Below are positions 5,374 to 11,666 of a DNA stretch of 28,090 bases, in pieces (position 1 is the stretch's first letter; each line of letters opens with the position of its first letter). A program made the position numbers and the translations under genes. The stretch comes from a virus. The notes below the pieces were generated by a model. It did no database searches. It saw nothing but the letters and a program-made list of their open reading frames with translations, and was not told the origin of the DNA. The stretch lies in IMG/VR virus record IMGVR_UViG_3300033993_001389, positions 1 through 28,090 of that record. One strand, given 5' to 3'.

Positions 5374-6091
5374 GGCCCAGAATCCACTCCCGGTACAGGC
5401 TGACGCGGGTGTGAGCGGTCTCTTCGCCCTGGCGGCTCTTGAGCGTCGCGCCCTTCGCCGCCATCGTGAACGAGTTCACGCCAGCCAGCCGGCCGCCTGC
5501 GAATAGCGGGCCGCCGCTGTCGCCGGGGCTGATGCACAACTCGAGCACGCTCGTGCCGCACGCCGCATGGCACACGATGAGGCTGCGGTCGAACCTCTCG
5601 ATCGTCTGCGTCCCAGCTCGCAGCCTGCCGTCGTGATTCGTGTGCCCCTCGGTCAGCCGCCCGTGCAGCCCGTAGCCTGCGATGCTGACCACCTGGCCGA
5701 CGTGCTCGTCTCCGTCAGAAAGCGCCGGGAAGAAGTCTAGCTCGAGCGGCTCGTCGCAGCGGACCAGAGCGAGGTCGTGCAGCCCGTGCACGTCACGCTG
5801 CCACTCGGGATGGATCACGACCGTCGCTGCAGCCCGCGGCAGCGTCCCCGACGTCACGATGACATCGGTGCAGCCATGCACAACGTGAGCCGCAGTGATC
5901 GCCCAGTGCGGCGACAGTAGCGTGCAGGACGCAGAGGCCCGCCTGCCGTCCCCACCGACGCCGCTGACCTTGCAGGTGTACGTCGCGAATCCACGCCCAT
6001 ACTCGACATACCGGGCGTCTGGCACGGCATCGTCGGTCGTGCCGGCCACCAGCGGCGAGCACAGCACAGCGAGGATGATGGCGGCACGCAT
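5363..6091 (-). CDS. Secreted trypsin-like (S1) serine protease
   Basis: A 242-residue chymotrypsin-fold protease with a complete catalytic triad: His69 in ITAAHVV, Asp106 in HDLALV, and Ser192 in PGDSGGP. The N terminus (MRAAIILAVLCSPLVAG) is a plausible signal peptide, so the protein should leave the cytoplasm. Cys56 and Cys74 flank the His region as in the conserved S1 disulfide, and further Cys residues at 40, 112, 174, 178 and 186 suggest more disulfides. The residue expected at the base of the specificity pocket is not the Asp of trypsin, so trypsin-like cleavage should not be assumed. It is the last leftward gene of the late block. No strong ribosome binding site is visible. S1 proteases are common in bacteria but unusual in phages; it may help lysis, entry or virion processing, or be a lysogenic-conversion factor. 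Confidence 0.88.
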   Translation of the reverse strand: MRAAIILAVLCSPLVAGTTDDAVPDARYVEYGRGFATYTCKVSGVGGDGRRASASCTLLSPHWAITAAHVVHGCTDVIVTSGTLPRAAATVVIHPEWQRDVHGLHDLALVRCDEPLELDFFPALSDGDEHVGQVVSIAGYGLHGRLTEGHTNHDGRLRAGTQTIERFDRSLIVCHAACGTSVLELCISPGDSGGPLFAGGRLAGVNSFTMAAKGATLKSRQGEETAHTRVSLYREWILGLVR

Positions 6092-6173
6092 GGCCGCAGC
6101 ATCGCGGAAGTGTCAAGCCGGCGGGGGCGACCAGGGTGGAAAGGAGACACCCCGGCCGCCGCGCCCGCCCGGC

Positions 6174-6398
6174 TCAGTCAGGCACGCTTGCCAACGCTGG
6201 CAGCGGCCTGCGAATCTCGTCACGTCTGGCAAGCTCTACCGTCAGGTGATTCACCTCCGCGAGCAGCCGCTTCCTCTCGGCCAGGCATCGCAGCACCATG
6301 CCCGCGAGAGTGCCCGATGTGCCCGTAAACGCACCGCAGAATCGACGAGCAGCGTGCTCCATCGACTGCACCTCGTCGTCGCTCAGAGTCACGCTCAC
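6174..6398 (-). CDS. Small helical protein, GTG start
   Basis: A 74-residue protein of unknown function. The GTG at 6398 is preferred to the ATG at 6413 because it overlaps the preceding TGA as GTGA and has GGAAGGA six bases upstream. The sequence is mostly helical (DDEVQSMEHAARRFCGAF, then GMVLRCLAERKRLLAEVNHL), the second part looking like a short coiled coil. No membrane segment is evident, so it is a poor holin candidate. It forms a tightly coupled set with the next two genes upstream. Confidence 0.62.
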   Translation of the reverse strand: MSVTLSDDEVQSMEHAARRFCGAFTGTSGTLAGMVLRCLAERKRLLAEVNHLTVELARRDEIRRPLPALASVPD

Positions 6399-6595
6399 GA
6401 GAAATCCTTCCACTCGTCGTTGTCGTCATCGTCGAGGTCAGCCCGCATCGCCTTGACCTCCGCGGAGATGCCTTGCAGGTGAGCTACGGCCGCCGTCGCG
6501 AATAGCGTATGCGTCGTGGCAATCTCGCTCACCGCCCTGGCAATCGCCAGCACGTTCTGCTCGAGAGCGGATACGCGAGCCTCTAGGTCGGTCAA
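6395..6595 (-). CDS. Small coiled-coil protein
   Basis: A 66-residue protein: an N-terminal heptad-like helix (DLEARVSALEQNVLAIARAV), a middle Ala/Thr-rich part, and a very acidic tail (RADLDDDDNDEWKDF). Its ATG overlaps the preceding stop as ATGA. I do not recognise a family. The size, coiled coil and location after the tail genes would fit a spanin-like or accessory factor, but there is no signal peptide or lipobox, so I do not propose a lysis function. Confidence 0.65.
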   Translation of the reverse strand: MTDLEARVSALEQNVLAIARAVSEIATTHTLFATAAVAHLQGISAEVKAMRADLDDDDNDEWKDFS

Positions 6596-7086
6596 TGCTG
6601 TTCCTCGCGATGCAAGAGCAACGCCAGCAGCGCGTAGGACGCCAGGTCGAAAAGGTTGTCCTCGAGCGATTCGTTCTCTAGCCGGCCTGTCGCGTTGTAC
6701 GCGGCGAGCCTCGTGACCTTGTCAGACAGCCGCACCATTGCCGCTTTCCACGACGGGATCCCCACAAACTTCGCCCCGCTGCGGATGTTCGCGAGCGGGT
6801 CCGTGCCGCTCGGACACCCGTAGTCGGCGCTTTTCTTTCTGTGCATTTCTTTGATGTCGTCGCAGAGGTCGAAGAACTGCTGCGACGTGGGATGCACGTC
6901 CGCGACTCTCGCAGACGCAAACGCGGGCGGCGTCCACTCCGCGTAGGTCTCGGGGCTGGCGTTGAGGATGCCGTCTCCCGGCAGGCGATAGCCCTGCATT
7001 TTCGGATCATCGGCTGGCGTGCCTGCGAGTCGAGCTTCGACGGCAGAGCGGAGTGCGGATACGGATTCGTCGAGCGTGGTGGTCAT
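6592..7086 (-). CDS. MazG/DUF1599-like all-alpha protein
   Basis: A 164-residue protein whose C-terminal half (about 68-160) resembles the small all-alpha nucleotide pyrophosphohydrolase-like proteins of phages (MazG-like or DUF1599/Nmad1-like). Visible marks are MHRKKSADYG at 81-90, WKAAMVRLSDKVTRLAAY at 113-130, and EDNLFDLASYALLALLL at 142-158, where the acidic residues could bind metal. Such proteins act on nucleotides or are associated with base modification in phage DNA; the exact substrate cannot be told. The ATG at 7086 overlaps the metallophosphoesterase stop as ATGA and follows AAGGG at close range. The N-terminal 65 residues are not family-like. Confidence 0.68.
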   Translation of the reverse strand: MTTTLDESVSALRSAVEARLAGTPADDPKMQGYRLPGDGILNASPETYAEWTPPAFASARVADVHPTSQQFFDLCDDIKEMHRKKSADYGCPSGTDPLANIRSGAKFVGIPSWKAAMVRLSDKVTRLAAYNATGRLENESLEDNLFDLASYALLALLLHREEQH

Positions 7087-8282
7087 CGTGTCCCTTTCGG
7101 AGTCGAAACGTGCATGGCTGTGAGTCCGCCCTCGGCGGCGTAGATGAAAGTCTCCATGCACTGTCTAGTGTTAAGAAACCCGTGGCTGGCGTGCCAATCG
7201 TCAGGAGCACAGAGCGACGGGCTGACCCGCGTCAGCACGCCGTCGAGCGTCTCAATCGGTCTCGACCACTCCGCAGCCGACGAGTGATAGTGCCCGGTGT
7301 GCCACTCGCGGTACGGGCAGCGAGCCCACTCCTCCGCAGCCTCCAGCGCCATCAGCTGCGGGAGCCGACGCTTTGCCTTGTGGCCGTGGCAAAAGCCGAG
7401 CAGCGTCTTGCCTTGCGTCAAATACTTGCGGCCCGTGTACCGCTCGTCGACCTTCACGCGGCGATCGTTGCGGAATCGCTCAATCAGGATGCGATGAAAT
7501 GCCCACGACAGCATCTCGTCGTGGTTGCCTTGCACGAGCACGACGTCCGTCGGGCAGGTTTCGGCGGATCGCTCAACGATGCCAAGCAAAACGTCCGCAC
7601 CAACCTTGATCATCTTCTGCAGCCGCCCGTCTCGCTCTAGCGGAGTGCCGCTCGATGTCTCGGCACGCTCGGCCCGATCGTAGTGGAAGAGGTCGCCGAG
7701 GAACGCAATCGTCCTGCGGGCCGGCTTGTGCGTGTCCCCCACCGCGAGCAACTCGCCGGCAGCCTGGCCGATGACACGCTCGGCAATAGACAGATCCCAA
7801 TCGCCCGCTCCGGTCGTCTGGCTCCAGGCGTAGTTGCCGAGGTGCGTGTCGCTCACCGGCAGGACTTGCCACAGGCCGTCGCGCTTCTGTGCCTTGACAG
7901 CCTTGGTCACAGGGCGGCGAATGCCGCCAGCCGCACCGGCAATCATCGCCTCGACGATCTCTTTCGTCGTCGGGCCGCCGCGTGGCTTGAGCCGCACGAA
8001 CACACGATGCAGCTCGGTGACGATCGGCTCGCCGTCATCTCCAGCAGTCGCACACTCCCATTTCGTTGCCTCGCTGGCGGCGACCTCGTAGCGTTCAAGG
8101 TCTGCCTCGATGTGTCGCAGCAGATCCTCGACCGTCTTGATTCGACGGCTCGTGGACCGTGCCTCGAGCACGTCGCCATCACGCTTCTGCGTGACCTGCT
8201 CGGCATCGTGGCCGGGCTTCGGCGTGGCACCAGCGGACGCAGCCGCGAGAATCTCTACGGCGCGTCGGCGTGAAGCAGCCAT
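7083..8282 (-). CDS. Calcineurin-like metallophosphoesterase
   Basis: A 399-residue two-metal phosphoesterase. All the metal-binding motifs are present in order: D145-x-H147 (VSDTHLG), G196-D197 (FLGDLFH), GNHD at 252-255, H299/H301 (CHGHK) and GHYH at 330-333. The family includes nucleases of the Mre11/SbcD type, phosphodiesterases and phosphatases; this phage form is often annotated as a DNA-repair-like exonuclease, but the substrate is unknown. The N-terminal 135 residues are an extra region, helical at first with a KPRGGPTTKEIVEAM segment that might bind nucleic acid. AAGGGA lies eight bases before the ATG. It overlaps the gene upstream by 28 bases. In a phage with RecT it might supply a nuclease, but it is far from recT and lies in the late block. 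Confidence 0.88.
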   Translation of the reverse strand: MAASRRRAVEILAAASAGATPKPGHDAEQVTQKRDGDVLEARSTSRRIKTVEDLLRHIEADLERYEVAASEATKWECATAGDDGEPIVTELHRVFVRLKPRGGPTTKEIVEAMIAGAAGGIRRPVTKAVKAQKRDGLWQVLPVSDTHLGNYAWSQTTGAGDWDLSIAERVIGQAAGELLAVGDTHKPARRTIAFLGDLFHYDRAERAETSSGTPLERDGRLQKMIKVGADVLLGIVERSAETCPTDVVLVQGNHDEMLSWAFHRILIERFRNDRRVKVDERYTGRKYLTQGKTLLGFCHGHKAKRRLPQLMALEAAEEWARCPYREWHTGHYHSSAAEWSRPIETLDGVLTRVSPSLCAPDDWHASHGFLNTRQCMETFIYAAEGGLTAMHVSTPKGTR

Positions 8283-8551
8283 TCCGAGAGTCCCTTCTTG
8301 CAGGGGAATCGTGTCTCTGGCATCTGGGAAATCAGCGTCTTCGCCAGCGATGCGGCCGATACGCCCGTCATCTCGCGCGTTGCACGCCAGCGGTCACGAA
8401 TCTCGACGAGGAGCTCTTTTTCGCTTGGCGGCAGGGCGGTGAGCCAATTCGTCTGGCCCGACGCCTGTGCCAGCGCCAGAATCTCCGCTGCTCTGCTTGA
8501 GGGTGATCCAGCCGTCATCGTCGGGGATGACACTGCCGCCTTCTTCGTCAT
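8255..8551 (-). CDS. Hypothetical protein, probably 3' part of a shifted gene
   Basis: A 98-residue reading frame whose last 75 residues look like real protein: AAEILALAQASGQTNWLTAL, then PSEKELLVEIRDRW, then ASLAKTLISQMPETRFPCKK. The pattern suggests a small helical, possibly DNA-binding protein. Its own ATG at 8551 has only a weak, distant GGAG. The overlapping frame starting at 8621 has a strong ribosome binding site and a natural-looking first half. The two may be one gene split by a +1 shift, as argued in the findings. Confidence 0.55.
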   Translation of the reverse strand: MTKKAAVSSPTMTAGSPSSRAAEILALAQASGQTNWLTALPPSEKELLVEIRDRWRATREMTGVSAASLAKTLISQMPETRFPCKKGLSEWLLHADAP

Positions 8552-8621
8552 CGTCGTCAAGCTCCGGGGGCAGGATGACGGCGTCAGGCTTGGGCTTCGG
8601 CTGCTTCCGTGGCCGTGGCAT
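8394..8621 (-). CDS. Lys/Pro- and Asp-rich protein, probably 5' part of a shifted gene
   Basis: A 75-residue frame starting at an ATG with AGGAG eight bases upstream, the best start in this area. The first 45 residues look genuine: MPRPRKQPKPKPDAVILPPE, an acidic stretch, then DDDGWITLKQSS. After that the sequence becomes Gly/Ala- and Arg-rich and looks like out-of-frame reading of the gene that overlaps it. The most economical view is that translation starts here and continues in the other frame, through a programmed shift, a mutation or a sequence error. Confidence 0.5.
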   Translation of the reverse strand: MPRPRKQPKPKPDAVILPPELDDDDEEGGSVIPDDDGWITLKQSSGDSGAGTGVGPDELAHRPAAKRKRAPRRDS

Positions 8622-8660
8622 GGGCGTCGCTCCTGTGACGCCTACAGCGTGACAGGCGCG

Positions 8661-9041
8661 TCAAGCGAGACGGCGGGCGTTGGCTATCGCTCGTCGCACG
8701 AGGAGCCGCCCGGCGGCGTCGAGGAACGGCAGGCCGCGTGCCTGTGCCTCCGCACGCATGACAGCGACGACCTCGTCGATGCGCTCGGGCTTGCTGCACT
8801 CGTCGCATCCCCAGGCGTCCATCTCTGCCGCCTTGGCTCGGCAGGCGCAGGTCGGCGTCGGCTCGATGCCAAAGCGTTTCAAAAGGCGGGATAGCTCGGT
8901 GCCGGGGCCGTGGGTGATGGGCTGCGGGGGCGGTGGCTCGGCGACCGAGCGGCCTGGGCATTGCCTCGGCGACCCGCAAAAAGCATCGGCAACGCCACAG
9001 CGCCTGCATGTCTTTGTTGCGTTGTCGCAGTCGCAGATCAT
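8661..9041 (-). CDS. Cys-rich conserved phage protein after the tail appendage genes
   Basis: A 126-residue protein with two Cys clusters: C3, C5, C12, C15, C22 and C28 near the N terminus, and C65, C67, C79 and C82 in the middle (CACRAKAAEMDAWGCDEC). These look like metal-binding knuckles. The C terminus (GLPFLDAAGRLLVRRAIANA) is helical and resembles a domain I remember from phage-like loci of Planctomycetes, without a known function. The ATG at 9041 overlaps the stop of the preceding Cys-rich protein as ATGA, so the longer frame from 9191 is rejected. It probably serves in tail-tip assembly or is a nucleic-acid-binding late protein; this cannot be decided here. Confidence 0.78.
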   Translation of the reverse strand: MICDCDNATKTCRRCGVADAFCGSPRQCPGRSVAEPPPPQPITHGPGTELSRLLKRFGIEPTPTCACRAKAAEMDAWGCDECSKPERIDEVVAVMRAEAQARGLPFLDAAGRLLVRRAIANARRLA

Positions 9042-9967
9042 GGCTGAACACCATTGACCGATAACGTAACGCTGATTCCGCTGTTTTCGCCAGAAACATG
9101 CGACTGTCCCACCATGCCTGACAGGCACACGCCGCTTGTGTAAGGACCGCTTATGTTGACAAAAGAAGTGGATATCGCTGGCGTTTGGCAAACCACGCCG
9201 TTAGAAAGGCAACTCCACCAGCTATTCGGATCGGCGTAAGACGAAAACTCAGTGTCATCAATCAGCGTAAAGGTAAATGACCAGTTTACGTTTGAAGCGT
9301 TGGGGGGATCCAGTTGCGTGGTTCCGTGGAGCGCGATAGTAGCCGAACCGATAACGCCGTTTCCTATCGGCAGCGAGCCCTGCCGTCCGGGCAGGCCGTA
9401 ATGCCAATTGGGGCAGTTAAATCTCGAAGGCTGAGAAAAGGCGGAGAGCGTCACGGTAGCGTTTATGCTTTTTTGCTTTGATCGCAACCCGATCTGCACC
9501 CCGTTTTGCAATATCGGTTGATACACGAGATACCACCCAGACAGCGTGGCATTGATGAAGCGTGGGTACGGCGCGGCTCCGTCCCCGCAAAAACACCAGC
9601 ACCAAGCACACTGCCCTGGCCGCGGCTGACCAAAAGCGTCGCAGCAGAGGCACGTCCCTTGAGCGCAAGTAGTTCCCACCCCACGAAACAGCTTGCCATC
9701 ACCGACGCATTCGCACTCGGGCTTGATGCTGCACGACGCCCCATCGCAGCACGCACCGTTGTATTGGCTGCACGTTGTCCCCACCCCCTTGAACGTCTTC
9801 CCCGTTCCCTGGCACTGGCACGCGGGCTTGACGCTGCACGTCGTGACACCGTTCGCTGTCTCGCAGCACGCGCCTTCTTTGCAGGCTTCGAGACAGGCGG
9901 CTTCGGTGGCGTAGGTCGGACCAATGCCCGGTCCGCCATTGCCGGCTGATGTTTTGAGGCAGGCCAT
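9038..9967 (-). CDS. Cys-rich appendage/tail protein with tandem modules
   Basis: A 309-residue protein in two parts. Residues 1-130 contain about 22 cysteines arranged in tandem modules: EGACC...GVGTTC at 31-66 and NGACCDGASC...GVGTTC at 70-101, followed by a third, denser cluster (CLCCD to CWCFCGDG). The spacing suggests small disulfide knots. Residues 131-309 are Thr/Ser/Asn- and aromatic-rich and look like a beta sandwich, as in receptor-binding or fibre-tip domains. There is no signal peptide. The gene lies in the tail block and follows a homologous neighbour by six bases, so a virion appendage role is likely. Disulfide-type modules in a protein made in the cytoplasm would have to mature late or bind metal instead. 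Confidence 0.75.
   Translation of the reverse strand: MACLKTSAGNGGPGIGPTYATEAACLEACKEGACCETANGVTTCSVKPACQCQGTGKTFKGVGTTCSQYNGACCDGASCSIKPECECVGDGKLFRGVGTTCAQGTCLCCDAFGQPRPGQCAWCWCFCGDGAAPYPRFINATLSGWYLVYQPILQNGVQIGLRSKQKSINATVTLSAFSQPSRFNCPNWHYGLPGRQGSLPIGNGVIGSATIALHGTTQLDPPNASNVNWSFTFTLIDDTEFSSYADPNSWWSCLSNGVVCQTPAISTSFVNISGPYTSGVCLSGMVGQSHVSGENSGISVTLSVNGVQP
9665..9877 (-). repeat. Tandem Cys-rich module repeats
   Basis: Two consecutive units of 36 and 32 residues with the pattern GACC-x(2-5)-C-S-x-K-P-x-C-x-C-x-G-x-G-K-x-F-x-G-V-G-T-T-C. A degenerate single copy occurs in the upstream neighbour at its residues 35-63. The units indicate module duplication. Confidence 0.75.
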
Positions 9968-9973
9968 GTGTCG

Positions 9974-10813
9974 CTACGCAGAATGCGAGATTGTGATAGA
10001 TGCGTTGAGTATGTAATTCTCGCACGGAGTTCCATACCCCGCACCCGACGCAAGCGAGTGCGTCCCCTCCTCCGGAAGTCCGTTTGACGCGGCCGGTATC
10101 AAAATCGTGCCGCTGTCGGAGTAGAGCAACGTGATGTTTGTCTGGTACGAGTATGTGCCATAGAAAGGATCACGCGTCCACCTAAAGCAAGTCATTCCAG
10201 TCGACCACGACATCGCCCACTGCCCCGTCTGTTTATTGCATATCAGTTGGGCTAGTACGTACGCGTTGCCATCCGTGAGATCTCCGCAGCACGGCGAAGC
10301 GAATGGCGGGAATAGCGTGAACGGAGTGGCAAGATATTTCTTCCACAATCCTTCTACTGAGACACCGTAATTAGACCCACTGGTACCTAGTGCGGGCGCT
10401 TCGGTGAACGAAGTTTGTGCTTCTGATCCATACACGGCAAGCAGGCTTGCGGCGTCAGGGAAAAAGGTTTGAATGTTTGTGTAGTTCCCAGAATATGAGT
10501 GCCGGCCGTCGGTGAGAGTGCAGTAGATAGGCAGCCGGCGGCCAATCATCGGATCGTCAATGCTAGTAATCGCACCCGGCAGCGGCGCAAGTGTTGGAAA
10601 CACGCAATAGCACGCGCTCCCGCCGCAGGGCACGCCGTTTTTGAACGTGCTCGTGCTTGCGCAATCGCACTTGTATTTGTTTTCGCACTGAGTCCCATTG
10701 CAGCACGCGCCGTACTGCTGGTCGCAATACCACTCCTCACAGCACCCGCAGTTCTCCGCGAGCTTGCCGTCCTTGAGGATGATCGCGTTGTTCTTGGTCG
10801 CGATTGGCGTCAT
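9974..10813 (-). CDS. Cys-rich appendage/tail protein, paralogue of its neighbour
   Basis: A 279-residue protein with the same plan as the next gene: a Cys-rich head (residues 20-70, including NCGCCEEWYC, YGACCNGTQC and KCDCA) and a large Tyr/Ser/Thr-rich beta-type domain. The head holds one GACC module against two or three in the neighbour. Two further Cys (SPCCGDL) and others lie in the body. The ATG overlaps the preceding gene as ATGA. The start NNAIILKDGKLAENCGCC is typical, to my memory, of small planctomycete phage-like tail proteins. It probably sits at the tail tip or on side fibres and contacts the host envelope. Confidence 0.72.
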   Translation of the reverse strand: MTPIATKNNAIILKDGKLAENCGCCEEWYCDQQYGACCNGTQCENKYKCDCASTSTFKNGVPCGGSACYCVFPTLAPLPGAITSIDDPMIGRRLPIYCTLTDGRHSYSGNYTNIQTFFPDAASLLAVYGSEAQTSFTEAPALGTSGSNYGVSVEGLWKKYLATPFTLFPPFASPCCGDLTDGNAYVLAQLICNKQTGQWAMSWSTGMTCFRWTRDPFYGTYSYQTNITLLYSDSGTILIPAASNGLPEEGTHSLASGAGYGTPCENYILNASITISHSA

Positions 10814-11271
10814 GTGCAGGCCGTGGTGGTAATGGTCGACACGCTCTCCGTCGCCGTGCTGGCGACAGTGATGGACGCTCGTGTGAATTGCAGCCCAGCC
10901 GTCCCGAGGCTGACGCCCGTGAGAACAATCACGGCCGTCGTCTGCTGAACGACGTCAATCAAAAACCACGCCGTGCCGTCCTTCGCGACGGCGCAGTCCC
11001 TGCTGCCTGCCGCATTAGACGTGACGGGGAAAAACAGATTCGTCGCGCTGACGGTATTCGGCGTGTTCGTTTGATTCTTGAACGTGACCGTCTTCGCCGA
11101 GCCGATTGACCACGCACCAGTATATGTGGCGACGCGAAATACCTTTTTATCCGCTTCGATGATCTGCGCGCGAAACTCAAGCGCGACGCCGGGCGGCCGT
11201 GCGTTCTCAACAGCCCTGACAACGCGGGCGATGCGCTGCGCGGAACGCGGCGTGAATGAGACTCGATCCAT
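10810..11271 (-). CDS. Hypothetical tail-tip protein
   Basis: A 153-residue protein with a basic helical start (FTPRSAQRIARVVRAVE) followed by a beta-rich body with many Thr/Val/Ser residues, ending in a Thr-rich tail with a last Cys. AGGTGA lies at normal distance before the ATG. It lies between the fibre genes and the Cys-rich appendage genes with ATGA coupling to the latter. I infer a structural role such as an adaptor that connects appendages to the tail tip; I do not recognise the family. Confidence 0.7.
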   Translation of the reverse strand: MDRVSFTPRSAQRIARVVRAVENARPPGVALEFRAQIIEADKKVFRVATYTGAWSIGSAKTVTFKNQTNTPNTVSATNLFFPVTSNAAGSRDCAVAKDGTAWFLIDVVQQTTAVIVLTGVSLGTAGLQFTRASITVASTATESVSTITTTACT

Positions 11272-11283
11272 GCGTCACCTACG

Positions 11284-11658
11284 TCACTTGTATTCGACGT
11301 ATGCGACATCGACCGTCAGGTCGCCGGTAGCGTTGGCGAAGACGCGAATCGCGTGATCCTCGGGCAGCACCATCTTCGCGGTGCCGTCGACCACGCGGAG
11401 GGAGGCGTCGGCCGGCACCGAGATCGTCGTATACAGCTGCGTGGAGTTCGTGCCGACGAATCGCAGCACGCTCACGTCGGCAGAGTTCACTCCGTCGACG
11501 TTATTGACGGTAAGCGAGTTGATCTCGAGGACGGCGGAACTGGCTGACCCGTTGGCGAGTACGAGCGTGGCGCTCGACCCGGTGGCGGTGCCGACAGGGA
11601 TCGTCACTGTCCGCAGATAGACCTCTGTCGCGGTCCCGGCAACATTCGGAGCAGCCAT
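11284..11658 (-). CDS. Hypothetical tail appendage protein
   Basis: A 124-residue protein that looks entirely beta-stranded, with alternating Val/Thr/Ser (LRTVTIPVGTATGSSATLVL, then LTVDVAYVEYK at the C terminus). GAGGTGA precedes the ATG at good distance. It sits just after the long fibre gene, 8 bases from its stop. It is likely a small fibre-tip, collar or decoration-type component of the virion. No family could be named. Confidence 0.7.
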   Translation of the reverse strand: MAAPNVAGTATEVYLRTVTIPVGTATGSSATLVLANGSASSAVLEINSLTVNNVDGVNSADVSVLRFVGTNSTQLYTTISVPADASLRVVDGTAKMVLPEDHAIRVFANATGDLTVDVAYVEYK

Positions 11659-11666
11659 CGTTCACC

